Below are positions 1 through 8,274 of a stretch of 59,943 nt of DNA, piece by piece (within the stretch, counting starts at the first letter, position 1; each line of letters starts with the position of its first letter). Below the pieces are notes generated by a model that made no database searches, was not told where the DNA came from, and worked only from the letters and a program-made list of their open reading frames with translations. This DNA is from Gammaproteobacteria bacterium RIFCSPHIGHO2_12_FULL_39_24 (GTDB taxonomy: Bacteria; Pseudomonadota; Gammaproteobacteria; Coxiellales; Coxiellaceae): assembly GCA_001802455.1 (NCBI GenBank), contig MGXZ01000003.1, positions 1 to 59,943 of the forward strand. The letters run 5' to 3'. The position numbers and the translations under genes were made by a program.

Positions 1-1
1 C

Positions 2-124
2 GAAAAAAATGTGGATCGGAATGCAAAAAATGCGGAACTTTACTATTGCGCGGGAAGCGCTAATGGATATTTATGGGTAATGACATGGATTATACCCACC
101 ACACTTCAACATGCGAATAATTAA
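2..124 (+). CDS. Possible 3' end of an unidentified gene cut by the window edge
   Basis: An open frame runs from the window edge for 40 codons to TAA at 122-124. The peptide has a hydrophobic aromatic stretch (GYLWVMTWIIPT) and looks more protein-like than random, but no family is recognisable. Its last codons and stop lie inside the left end of the 200-bp repeat at 111-310, so the repeat may have replaced the original C-terminus. It could be a spurious open frame. Confidence 0.3.
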   Translation, partial: EKNVDRNAKNAELYYCAGSANGYLWVMTWIIPTTLQHANN

Positions 125-310
125 TCTTACATCCGTTCGTTTATTTTTATGAATTTTTGCCATATAAGCCTGCGGGGATCCGACTGGTGGTGCGACCCCT
201 TTGCCTCGCGCATTACGCGCTCAGCATAAGGGGAATCGCACCACGTCACCTCCTCGGCTTTTGAGGAAAAATTATAAAAATGCGCTCACTTCTTTAAGCA
301 TTATTCGCAT
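111..310. repeat. 200-bp palindromic repeat, copy 1 (MITE-like)
   Basis: The element is bounded by ATGCGAATAAT (111-121) and its inverse ATTATTCGCAT (300-310). A second copy of exactly the same length lies at 19469-19668. Conserved blocks include GCCTGCGGGGATCCG on the left arm and CACCTCCTCGGCTT on the right. The central stem (about 186-244) is GTGGTGCGACCCCTT against AAGGGGAATCGCACCAC; in copy 2 both arms differ but still pair. No ORF is present, so it is either a non-autonomous mobile element or a structured RNA. Together with the next repeat it fills the 447-bp gap before the gene at 572. Confidence 0.8.
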
Positions 311-316
311 TTTTAC

Positions 317-483
317 ATGCGAACCAATCCAATGGAATGAGAGCGCATTGTCATGGTGTGTTTGAGAGAAGTGTGATTTTCAGGGATGAAAATGACAAGC
401 CTACACGGATGTATTTACGGCGTCTTCTCGAGAACATGCCGTGACAATGCAAACGAATGAAAGCAGGATATAATGGTTCGCAT
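317..483. repeat. Nested palindromic element
   Basis: Outer inverted repeats ATGCGAACCA (317-326) and TGGTTCGCAT (474-483) enclose a longer inner pair: the arm starting GCATTGTCATGG at 345 faces the arm ending CCGTGACAATGC at 450, with GAGAAG/CTTCTC further in. The whole stretch can fold as one long imperfect hairpin. It follows the previous element by 6 bp but is not the same sequence. The 88 bp between it and the gene at 572 hold only weak promoter-like AT-rich sequence. Confidence 0.6.
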
Positions 484-571
484 TTTTATTTTCGTTTGAT
501 ATAGAAATACGGTATTGAAAATTTTCATCAGCAGCGCATACTGTTTTTCACGTTAACGGTGGGAGATTAGC

Positions 572-1048
572 ATGAAAAAAATTTTCTTTTTAATTTTATT
601 GTTATTATCAACGATCGCAACAGCTAAATTACACCACGACCCATCACAATTAACCCAATTTCAAAAAACAGGGAAATGTGAATCATGTGATTTTACCGAT
701 GCTGTTGTGAATACGAAGGTGCAACCCCCTTTTGATTTATGGCATGCAAATTTATCTGGCGCAACCGTTGAAATGAAAAATAATACTTTGTCAGATTACA
801 CGCTGGTTACTGCTATCAAAACAAATTTCTCTTATCAAGATTATTCGAAAGTCAGTTTTGTGAACGCAGTTCTGATTGATGCTGTTTTTGTCGGTGCAGA
901 TTTAACCTATACCAATTTTGCTGGTGCCACTGTCACCGATGCTAATTTTTCTAATGCGGATTTGTATGGATCACAAGGCATTAATATCAAAGAAGTGTAT
1001 TCAGTTTGCAATGCGATTTTACCAGATGGATCGCGCGGGCACTGTTAA
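572..1048 (+). CDS. Secreted pentapeptide-repeat protein
   Basis: This 158-residue protein begins with a clear Sec signal peptide (MKKIFFLILLLLSTIATA, cleavage near 18/19). The mature part carries a CxxC motif (C36, C39) and then pentapeptide-type repeats with Ala/Asn and Leu/Phe periodicity (ANLSG, ADLTY, TNFAG, ANFSN, ADLYG), predicting a right-handed beta-helix. It ends with a cysteine-flanked LPDGS segment that is common at the ends of such proteins. GGGAG lies 7 nt before the ATG, supporting this start. It stands alone, convergent with ispG. The molecular role is unknown; it is probably periplasmic or released. Confidence 0.75.
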   Translation: MKKIFFLILLLLSTIATAKLHHDPSQLTQFQKTGKCESCDFTDAVVNTKVQPPFDLWHANLSGATVEMKNNTLSDYTLVTAIKTNFSYQDYSKVSFVNAVLIDAVFVGADLTYTNFAGATVTDANFSNADLYGSQGINIKEVYSVCNAILPDGSRGHC

Positions 1049-1054
1049 ATTATT

Positions 1055-2281
1055 TTAACCAACACGCTGTGATCCGTACTTTCGGCGCACGTAGGTTTCA
1101 ATCATCGCCTGATATTCCGCAATAATATTATCGCCGCGTAAGGTGGCGACTTTTTCGCCATCCATAAAAACAGGGGCAACCGGTGCTTCACCCGTTCCGG
1201 GTAAGCTTATACCAATATTGGCGTGTTTGCTTTCGCCGGGTCCATTCACCACACAACCCATCACAGCAAGCTGTAAATTCTCAACACCAGGATATTCTTT
1301 TCGCCACTGCGGCATTTTTTCGCGAATAAAAATGTCCACGGCCTGTGTTAATTCTCGGAAAAAAGTACTCGTTGTGCGGCCACATCCGGGACAAGCGGTA
1401 ATCATCGGAGAAAATGATCGCAAACCCAATGACTGCAAAATTTGTTGCGACACAATCACTTCTTTGTCGCGTGAGGCATTCGGTTCAGGCGTGAGTGATG
1501 TGCGAATCGTGTCACCAATACCTTGATGTAATAAAATTCCCATTCCAATGCTCGATGCAACAATGCCTTTACTTCCCATGCCTGCTTCAGTTAATCCTAA
1601 ATGCAAAGCATAATGACTTCGTTCTGCGAGCATTTGATACACAACAATTAAATCGGGCACATTGCTGACTTTGCACGAAAGCACTATGTTATCGGAAGAT
1701 AATCCGCATTTTTCTGCGGCCTCTGCTGAGGTTAATGCAGAAACAACCAATGCTTCGCGCAACACATCGCGCGATGATTTGGGATTTTTTAATTTCGCAT
1801 TCTCATCCATCATGTGTGTTGAAAGCGATTTATCTAAACTGCCCCAATTTACGCCGATGCGAACCGGTTTTTGATAGTGGATTGCTGCTTCGATCATTTG
1901 ATTAAATTGATCATCTTTTTTCGCACCAAAACCCACATTGCCAGGATTGATACGATACTTGGAAAGTGATTTTGCGCAATCGGGAAATTCTTTTAGTAAA
2001 CGATGACCGTTGTAATGAAAATCCCCCACAATGGGAATGTGATCGTAACCTGATTTATTTAATGCATCTCGAATAGTCTTGACTTGCGCTGCCGCGGCTT
2101 CAGTATTGACTGTAATACGAACTATTTCAGAACCGGCATCAATTAATAACTTAATTTGTGAAATGGTTTTTACGGCATCAGCGGTGTCCGTGTCCGTCAT
2201 GGATTGCACAACAATTGGTGCACCACCACCGATGGTGACATGATCAATTTGTACAGAATGAGTTTGATGAGATGTTGTCAT
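1055..2281 (-). CDS. ispG: 4-hydroxy-3-methylbut-2-enyl diphosphate synthase (MEP pathway)
   Basis: IspG/GcpE converts methylerythritol cyclodiphosphate to HMBPP, the penultimate step of the MEP isoprenoid route, using a [4Fe-4S] cluster. The 408-residue protein has the N-terminal TIM-barrel region and the C-terminal cluster site: C297 and C300 in CPGCGR, then C343 and E350 in GCVVNGPGE, matching the four ligands known for the family. It is moderately longer than the E. coli enzyme (372). It lies 24 bp after fadD on the same strand and may be read through from fadE-fadD. Other MEP or prenyl genes in the window are dxs and ispA. Confidence 0.95.
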   Translation of the reverse strand: MTTSHQTHSVQIDHVTIGGGAPIVVQSMTDTDTADAVKTISQIKLLIDAGSEIVRITVNTEAAAAQVKTIRDALNKSGYDHIPIVGDFHYNGHRLLKEFPDCAKSLSKYRINPGNVGFGAKKDDQFNQMIEAAIHYQKPVRIGVNWGSLDKSLSTHMMDENAKLKNPKSSRDVLREALVVSALTSAEAAEKCGLSSDNIVLSCKVSNVPDLIVVYQMLAERSHYALHLGLTEAGMGSKGIVASSIGMGILLHQGIGDTIRTSLTPEPNASRDKEVIVSQQILQSLGLRSFSPMITACPGCGRTTSTFFRELTQAVDIFIREKMPQWRKEYPGVENLQLAVMGCVVNGPGESKHANIGISLPGTGEAPVAPVFMDGEKVATLRGDNIIAEYQAMIETYVRRKYGSQRVG

Positions 2282-2305
2282 GCTGAGAATTCTATCATTA
2301 TTAAA

Positions 2306-3985
2306 TTAAACTTTCATTGTCTCTTCACGCAATTCACGCCGCAACACTTTTCCCACTGTCGACATCGGCAGCGTATCACGAAACTCTATAAAATGCGGTA
2401 TTTTGTAGCCAGTTAACGATTTTCGACAAAACGCAATTAATGTTTCTCTTGTTAAATTCGGATCTTTTTTAATAATAAAAGCTTTTAAGGCTTCACCGGT
2501 TTTTTCATTTGGCACACCAATTACAGCAACGGTTTGCACACCCGGATGGGATGCAATCACCGCTTCTACTTCATTTGGAAACACATTAAATCCAGACACC
2601 AACACCATATCTTTTTTTCGATCAACAATAAAAACATATCCGTGCTCATCCATGTAACCAATATCACCCGTACGCAACCAACCCTGTTGATCAATCACAT
2701 TGTTGGTTTCTTCTTCTGCGTGCCAATACCCTTTCATCACTTGCGGACCACGCGCCCAAATCTCACCTATTTTATGAAAAAATAAATCTTGGCGTGAATC
2801 ATCGCGAATAGTTACTTCTGTCGAAGGAATAGGGAGACCCACGCTGCCAGTGAAATACGTTTTACTGATAGGACACAATGTGATGACCGGACTTGATTCC
2901 GTGAGTCCATATCCTTCTAACACAGGAACACCGGTTACTTGTTGCCAACGATCAGCAACGGCTTTTTGCATTGCCATACCACCTGAAATCGTTAATTTCA
3001 ATGTGGAGAAATCAATGCTGGCAAAGCTACGATGATTTAACATTGCATTAAATAATGTATTCAATCCTATTATCATCGTAATGCTAGCGTGTTTAATCGC
3101 TTTAATTAAGTAAGCAGTATCACGCGGATTAGCAATAAGTAATGTTGACGCACCCATTGGAAAAATACACATACCACAAACAGTGAGCGAAAAAATATGG
3201 TACATCGGCAATGCACCCAGCATCACGCCGCACTGTTGCGCTTTCACACCACGAATCCATGAAACACATTGCAATACATTGGCGATAATATTTCGATGCG
3301 TTAAAATCGCCCCTTTTGAACGCCCTGTTGTACCGCCGGTGTATTGCAAAAATGCTTCATCCGTATTTTTTAAGCCAACATAATCGCAAACATATTTTTC
3401 ACCGATTGCTAAAGCCCGTTTAAAAGAAATTGCATTGTTTAACACATAACGAGGAATGCTGTTTTTGATATAGCGAGAAACAAAATTATAAAAATTGCCT
3501 TTGATCATGCCCAGCATGTCACCGACTTTGACAATAATAATATTTTTAATGGGTGTGTTCGGAAGCGCTATCTCCAAGCGATCAGCAAAATTTTCCATCA
3601 CCACAATCGTTTCAGCGCTTGAGTCTTTTAATTGAAAAGCTAACTCTGGCGCTGTGTAAAGCGGATTCACGTTTACTACAATTAACCCTGCTTTTAATGC
3701 ACCAAAAATAGAAACCGGATATTGCAATAAATTAGGCATCATCACAGCGATGCGATCACCCTTTTTTAATTTTAATTGTTTTTGTAAAAATGCGGCAAAA
3801 TTGTTAACCTGATCCTTCATGTGGTGATACGTCATACTAACACCAAAACTGGTAAATACAGGACGATCAGAAAACACTTCCGCGTAGTGATCAAATAAAT
3901 GAGGTAGTGAATCAAATGCATCGGGGTTAATCGTTTCAGGCACACCAGCAGTATATTCTGCAAACCACACTTTATTATCTTTCAT
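2306..3985 (-). CDS. fadD: Long-chain fatty acid-CoA ligase
   Basis: This is an acyl-adenylate-forming enzyme of 559 residues that activates fatty acids to acyl-CoA for beta-oxidation or lipid synthesis. Visible signatures are the AMP-binding P-loop YTGGTTGRSKGA, the GYGLTESSP motif, the hinge segment GWLRTGDIGYMDEHGY and the C-terminal DRKKDMVLVSGFNVFPNEVE motif carrying the fatty-acyl-CoA-synthetase signature. Length fits FadD (about 561). Its ATG shares one base with the TAA of fadE (TAATG), so the two are translationally coupled and probably one transcript. Confidence 0.93.
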   Translation of the reverse strand: MKDNKVWFAEYTAGVPETINPDAFDSLPHLFDHYAEVFSDRPVFTSFGVSMTYHHMKDQVNNFAAFLQKQLKLKKGDRIAVMMPNLLQYPVSIFGALKAGLIVVNVNPLYTAPELAFQLKDSSAETIVVMENFADRLEIALPNTPIKNIIIVKVGDMLGMIKGNFYNFVSRYIKNSIPRYVLNNAISFKRALAIGEKYVCDYVGLKNTDEAFLQYTGGTTGRSKGAILTHRNIIANVLQCVSWIRGVKAQQCGVMLGALPMYHIFSLTVCGMCIFPMGASTLLIANPRDTAYLIKAIKHASITMIIGLNTLFNAMLNHRSFASIDFSTLKLTISGGMAMQKAVADRWQQVTGVPVLEGYGLTESSPVITLCPISKTYFTGSVGLPIPSTEVTIRDDSRQDLFFHKIGEIWARGPQVMKGYWHAEEETNNVIDQQGWLRTGDIGYMDEHGYVFIVDRKKDMVLVSGFNVFPNEVEAVIASHPGVQTVAVIGVPNEKTGEALKAFIIKKDPNLTRETLIAFCRKSLTGYKIPHFIEFRDTLPMSTVGKVLRRELREETMKV

Positions 3986-6402
3986 TAAAACGCTTCCGCG
4001 CTAAAATCATCTACATTAATCACATTCATTTTTGCGTTAAACGTTGCCGTCAATAATGTTGATTCTTCCTCCGTAATTAATTTTTTCGCAACTGCTGCTG
4101 TAATTAATTCGTCTCGCGTTTTAGGATGAGACGTTAACTCACGTCGCGCTGCTGCCAATTTTTTCTCAAGCGGCTCAACCAGAATGACTTGCTCTAAAAT
4201 TTGTTGCACAAGGGCCGCAGGATTATTGTTATTCGGCGTCGTATAAAGATCTTTTGATAAACGCTCACGAAGTCGACTCGGTTCTCCCAATAATTTTGCA
4301 ACGATTGCGCCCAAGCGATCACTGGGCGGACACAAATATTTTCCACGCGGAAAAATAATCGTATAACGAATTATTCTTGCAGCCAACGAATTGGGAAAAT
4401 TTAATAAAATACCGTCTAATTGGCACTGCATTTTGTACAATAAATCTTGGCAAATCCACTTCACCACAGGTAATTCTTCTTCTGGATATTCTGAGTTCTC
4501 AAAAAAACGAATCACGCAAGAACCCAAATATAAATTACTCAACAAATCACCAAATCGTCCCGATAATTTTTCTGCGCGTTTTAATTCACCGCCCATAAAA
4601 ACCATCGCCATGTCTGCCATGAAAGCCAATGCCGCAGAAAAACGTGCAAATTGTTGGTAATACCGTTTCATCGGACCTTGGGGCGCGCGAGATAAACGAC
4701 CATTCGTTACTGCCAAAATCGATGCGCGTACTTTATTACTGACCATCAATCCCAAGTGCGCAAAAATCGCTTCATCAAATATTTTTAATCCGATTTCTTT
4801 ATTGTCATTCATCGCCGCCATCATTTCTTTTAAAACATAGGGATGACAACGCACAGCACCTTGTCCGAAAATAATCATGGAGCGTGTCAAAATATTCGCG
4901 CCTTCAACCGTAATGCTCACTGGCAATTCAATATAACCTTGCGCAAGATAATTTTTTTCTCCCATGCAAATACCTTTGCCGCCATGAATATCCATTGCAT
5001 CATTCACAACACGTCGGCTCATTTCAGTAGTGTGATATTTTGCAATAGCACTCGCCACGGCAGGACGCGCACCTTGATCTAATGTTGAAACGGTAAAAAC
5101 ACGCGTTGCTTCCATCGCATATATATTTGTTGTGATGCGTGTGATTACTTCCTCAACGCCACCCATTTTTCCAATCGGCATGTGAAATTGTTGTCGAATA
5201 CGTGCATACGCTCCCGTTGCTAATGCTGCCATGCGCGAACCGCCTGTTACCATCGATGGAAGTGAAATGCCACGTCCTGCCGCTAAACATTCCATCAGCA
5301 TGCGCCATCCTTGACCCGCCATTTTAGCGCCACCAATAATGGCATCGATATTAATAACAACATCGTGTCCTTGTGTCGGACCATTTGGAAACGGACTGTG
5401 TAAGGGTGCATGACGACGACCAATCTCAACGCCTTTCAAATGCGTTGGAATTAATGCGCAGGTAATGCCGAGATAATCTTGTGATCCCAGCAAATGATCT
5501 GGGTCATATAATTTAAATGCAAGACCTAATAATGTTGCAACAGGTGCTAAGGTAATATATCGTTTGTTCCAATTTAATCGAATACAGAGTTGTTTTTTAC
5601 CTTCAAATTCCGTTTCGCAAATCACACCATAATCTTCAATCGCACCCGCATCTGAGCCCGCAACAGGGCTGGTTAACGCAAAGCAGGGAACATCGTCACC
5701 TTTCGCCAAACGTGGTAAATAATAATTTTTTTGTGCTTCAGTTCCATAACGCAATAATAATTCTGCTGGTCCTAATGAATTAGGAACACTCGTTAAAATG
5801 GCAGTTGCGCAACTCGCGCTCGCTAATTTGGTAATCACTTGTGAATGCGCAAAATGAGAAAATTCCAAACCACCATATATTTTCGGAATAATCATTCCCA
5901 AAAAACCATTTTTGCGCAGATAATCGAGTAATTCAGTTGGAATTTGCATCGTGTGATGCATTTTCCAGCTATTCACCATGCTGCAAAATTTTTCAACCGG
6001 TCCATCCATAAATGCGCGTTCTTCAGCGCTCAATGTTGAAAAGGGGATTTTTTGTAATTTATCCCAACATGGCATACCACTAAATAATTCACCTTCCCAA
6101 CCAACACTGCCCGCATTGAGTGCTTCACGTTCAGTATCCGATAACGCTGGCGTTACTGTGCGATAAAAACGAAACAGTGCGCGTGAAAATAAATGGCGAC
6201 GCAATGGACGCACATTCAGCAAAATAAATATTGCAGCAACAGTACACCAAAGAATAATGAGTGTGACAAAATGAAAGGTGGAAAAATAAGAGCAGAGCGC
6301 TAACCATAACACCATGCTAATGGTCCAAACAGACAATGATGCGCGCTGAAAAAACAGAATAACCATTGCAACCAAACAGATAACAATCCAACCCACTGTC
6401 AT
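3985..6402 (-). CDS. fadE: Acyl-CoA dehydrogenase, FadE type
   Basis: FadE catalyses the first, FAD-dependent oxidation of beta-oxidation. The protein has 805 residues, close to E. coli FadE (814) and much longer than ordinary acyl-CoA dehydrogenases. Two hydrophobic segments near the N-terminus (about 1-70) suggest membrane anchoring. The dehydrogenase core shows FALTSPVAGSDAGA and, later, GGKGICMGEKN and VEGANILTRSMIIFGQGA, followed by the C-terminal DUF1974-type domain of this subfamily. AGGGAG precedes the ATG at a normal distance. A Fur-box-like site lies about 90 bp upstream. It leads the fadE-fadD unit. Confidence 0.93.
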   Translation of the reverse strand: MTVGWIVICLVAMVILFFQRASLSVWTISMVLWLALCSYFSTFHFVTLIILWCTVAAIFILLNVRPLRRHLFSRALFRFYRTVTPALSDTEREALNAGSVGWEGELFSGMPCWDKLQKIPFSTLSAEERAFMDGPVEKFCSMVNSWKMHHTMQIPTELLDYLRKNGFLGMIIPKIYGGLEFSHFAHSQVITKLASASCATAILTSVPNSLGPAELLLRYGTEAQKNYYLPRLAKGDDVPCFALTSPVAGSDAGAIEDYGVICETEFEGKKQLCIRLNWNKRYITLAPVATLLGLAFKLYDPDHLLGSQDYLGITCALIPTHLKGVEIGRRHAPLHSPFPNGPTQGHDVVINIDAIIGGAKMAGQGWRMLMECLAAGRGISLPSMVTGGSRMAALATGAYARIRQQFHMPIGKMGGVEEVITRITTNIYAMEATRVFTVSTLDQGARPAVASAIAKYHTTEMSRRVVNDAMDIHGGKGICMGEKNYLAQGYIELPVSITVEGANILTRSMIIFGQGAVRCHPYVLKEMMAAMNDNKEIGLKIFDEAIFAHLGLMVSNKVRASILAVTNGRLSRAPQGPMKRYYQQFARFSAALAFMADMAMVFMGGELKRAEKLSGRFGDLLSNLYLGSCVIRFFENSEYPEEELPVVKWICQDLLYKMQCQLDGILLNFPNSLAARIIRYTIIFPRGKYLCPPSDRLGAIVAKLLGEPSRLRERLSKDLYTTPNNNNPAALVQQILEQVILVEPLEKKLAAARRELTSHPKTRDELITAAVAKKLITEEESTLLTATFNAKMNVINVDDFSAEAF

Positions 6403-6488
6403 TTTTTTTCACTCCCTGCTTACATCATTAAGTTGCTAAAAATAACATAATTGAAAAAAAAAATAAGTAAAAATAATTATTTTTGCAT

Positions 6489-6507
6489 GATAATGAGAAT
6501 CAAACTC
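6489..6507. promoter_or_regulatory. Fur-box-like operator in the fadE/cydA intergenic region
   Basis: GATAATGAGAATCAAACTC matches the classical 19-bp Fur consensus at 15 of 19 positions. Read on the minus strand it overlaps a plausible fadE promoter: TTGATT, then 17 nt, then ATAATT. It could instead serve cydA on the plus strand, but the element at 6561-6705 now separates it from that gene. Iron control of either gene is inference from the match. The rest of this 333-bp gap is AT-rich spacer plus that element. Confidence 0.4.
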
Positions 6508-6560
6508 AATTTCGTACAAAACTAGACCAGTTCTCGAAAGAATGTTAAATTAATGAAAAT

Positions 6561-6705
6561 TAGACCTCTTGTATAACCTTGAGTAATGCGACGAGGTCAC
6601 AGAAAAGATTTTCGAAAAAGCGGAGCATACACGTTAGTATGTGAGCATTTTGAGAAAATTTTTTCGAAGAGATCGTCCATTAATCGAGGTTATGCAAGAG
6701 GTCTA
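6561..6705. repeat. 145-bp terminal-inverted-repeat element in the cydA leader
   Basis: Nineteen-base terminal repeats pair with one mismatch: TAGACCTCTTGTATAACCT at 6561-6579 and AGGTTATGCAAGAGGTCTA at 6687-6705. The interior contains a second palindrome, GCATACACGTTAGTATGTG, flanked by TTTTCGAAAAA-like runs. There is no ORF. It ends 18 bp before the cydA ribosome site, so any cydA promoter lies within or beyond it. This looks like a MITE-class element; no target duplication is obvious. Confidence 0.7.
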
Positions 6706-6735
6706 TTGATTTCAACAACCTGAAAGGAATATCCC

Positions 6736-8265
6736 GTGTTACCTAGCATGGCTGTCGTTGAATTATCTCGCTGGCAATTTGCCTTCACCGCGCTGTTTCA
6801 TTTTTTATTTGTTCCCATCACATTAGGAATGACATGGTTGCTCGTTGCAATGGAGGCCTGTTATTTAATAACGGGAAAAATAATCTATAAAGACATGACT
6901 CGTTTTTGGGGAAAATTATTAGCCATTAATTTCGCAATCGGTGTAATCAGTGGAATCACGATGGAATTTGAATTCGGATTAAACTGGGGATATTTTTCGC
7001 GTATGATCGGCGGAAGCTTCGGACCGGTTCTTGCCATCGAAGGAATCACTGCTTTCATGCTAGAAGCAACCATGTTTGGATTATTCTTTTTCTCCTGGGA
7101 TAAATTAAGTCGACTTGCACATTTCATGGTAACTTTTTTTATGGCATTTGGCGCAAGCTTATCAATCGTGAATATTCTTGCTGCCAACAGTTGGATGCAA
7201 CATCCCATCTCAACTTTTTTTGATTATCAAAATATGACATTGCAGTTAAACAGCATTGCCGCATTATACATGCACCATCTCGCACAAATTCGCATCGGTC
7301 ACGTTGCTTTTGCGGGATTATTTTTATCCTCTATTTTTATGATGGGCATCAGCGCATATTACATTTTGAAAAAACAAGACGTGGAATTTGCAAAGCGTTC
7401 ATTCGCCATTGCGGTTGGTTTTGGATTTATTTGTTCTGTGATGGTTGCTTTTTTTGGTGATCAAAATGGTTTGGAAGTGGCGCAAGATGAACCTGAAAAA
7501 ATGGCTGCCATCGAAGCACAATGGAAAACAGAACCAGCACCCGCTGCGTGGGTTGTCATTGCATGGCCAGATCAGCAAACACAAAAAAATTATTTCAGTG
7601 TGAATATTCCCTATGCGCTCAGCTTAATTGCAACACACTCACTGACTGGCACCGTTGAAGGTATCCAACCCATTATTCAAAAAAATAAAAAACGCGTTGT
7701 CAGTGGAATGAAAGCATATACTTCACTTGAAAAAATGTGGGCAAAAACAGCGACAAAATCAGACGTGGCAATTTATCAAAAACATTTGCATGATTTAGGA
7801 TTTGTGTATTTGTTATTGCCGTATACAAATAATATAGCGCGCGCAACGCCCACACAAATTGCAGCAGCAGCACAAAGTGCTATTCCCAATGTTGCTATCG
7901 CATTTTGGTCGTTTAGAATTATGATTGGTCTGTGGTTTGTGTTATTTATTTTGATTGTGACGGGACTGTTTTATTCGAGTCGTGACACGTTAGAAGATCA
8001 TCCTTTTTTTCTCAAATTATGTGTGTGGTCTATTCCACTGCCTTTCATCTGCGCTGAGGCTGGCTGGGTTTTAGCGGAAGTCGGACGTCAACCGTGGCTC
8101 ATTCACGACATTATGCCGGTATTTATGGGAACCTCTTCACTTGACACCACTTCTTTAATCACCAGCTTAGCATTATTTTGCTTATTTTATGGTGTATTGT
8201 TTTCTGTAGAATTATTTCTGATGTTTAAATTTGCGCGTAAAGGTCCGAGTAGTTTGCATAATTAG
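6736..8265 (+). CDS. cydA: Cytochrome bd ubiquinol oxidase subunit I
   Basis: CydA carries the quinol site and hemes b558, b595 and d of the bd oxidase, which reduces oxygen with high affinity in the inner membrane. The 509-residue protein has the expected multi-helix pattern, the conserved N-terminal helix SRWQFAFTALFHF with His22 (equivalent to E. coli His19), the EATMFGLFFF helix and the GRQPW signature near the C-terminus. The GTG start is chosen because AAAGGAAT sits at good spacing; an in-frame ATG four codons later is less well placed. It opens a five-gene cyd operon. Proton-pumping loops of complex IV are not expected in this family. Confidence 0.96.
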   Translation: MLPSMAVVELSRWQFAFTALFHFLFVPITLGMTWLLVAMEACYLITGKIIYKDMTRFWGKLLAINFAIGVISGITMEFEFGLNWGYFSRMIGGSFGPVLAIEGITAFMLEATMFGLFFFSWDKLSRLAHFMVTFFMAFGASLSIVNILAANSWMQHPISTFFDYQNMTLQLNSIAALYMHHLAQIRIGHVAFAGLFLSSIFMMGISAYYILKKQDVEFAKRSFAIAVGFGFICSVMVAFFGDQNGLEVAQDEPEKMAAIEAQWKTEPAPAAWVVIAWPDQQTQKNYFSVNIPYALSLIATHSLTGTVEGIQPIIQKNKKRVVSGMKAYTSLEKMWAKTATKSDVAIYQKHLHDLGFVYLLLPYTNNIARATPTQIAAAAQSAIPNVAIAFWSFRIMIGLWFVLFILIVTGLFYSSRDTLEDHPFFLKLCVWSIPLPFICAEAGWVLAEVGRQPWLIHDIMPVFMGTSSLDTTSLITSLALFCLFYGVLFSVELFLMFKFARKGPSSLHN

Positions 8266-8274
8266 GAGTGATTT

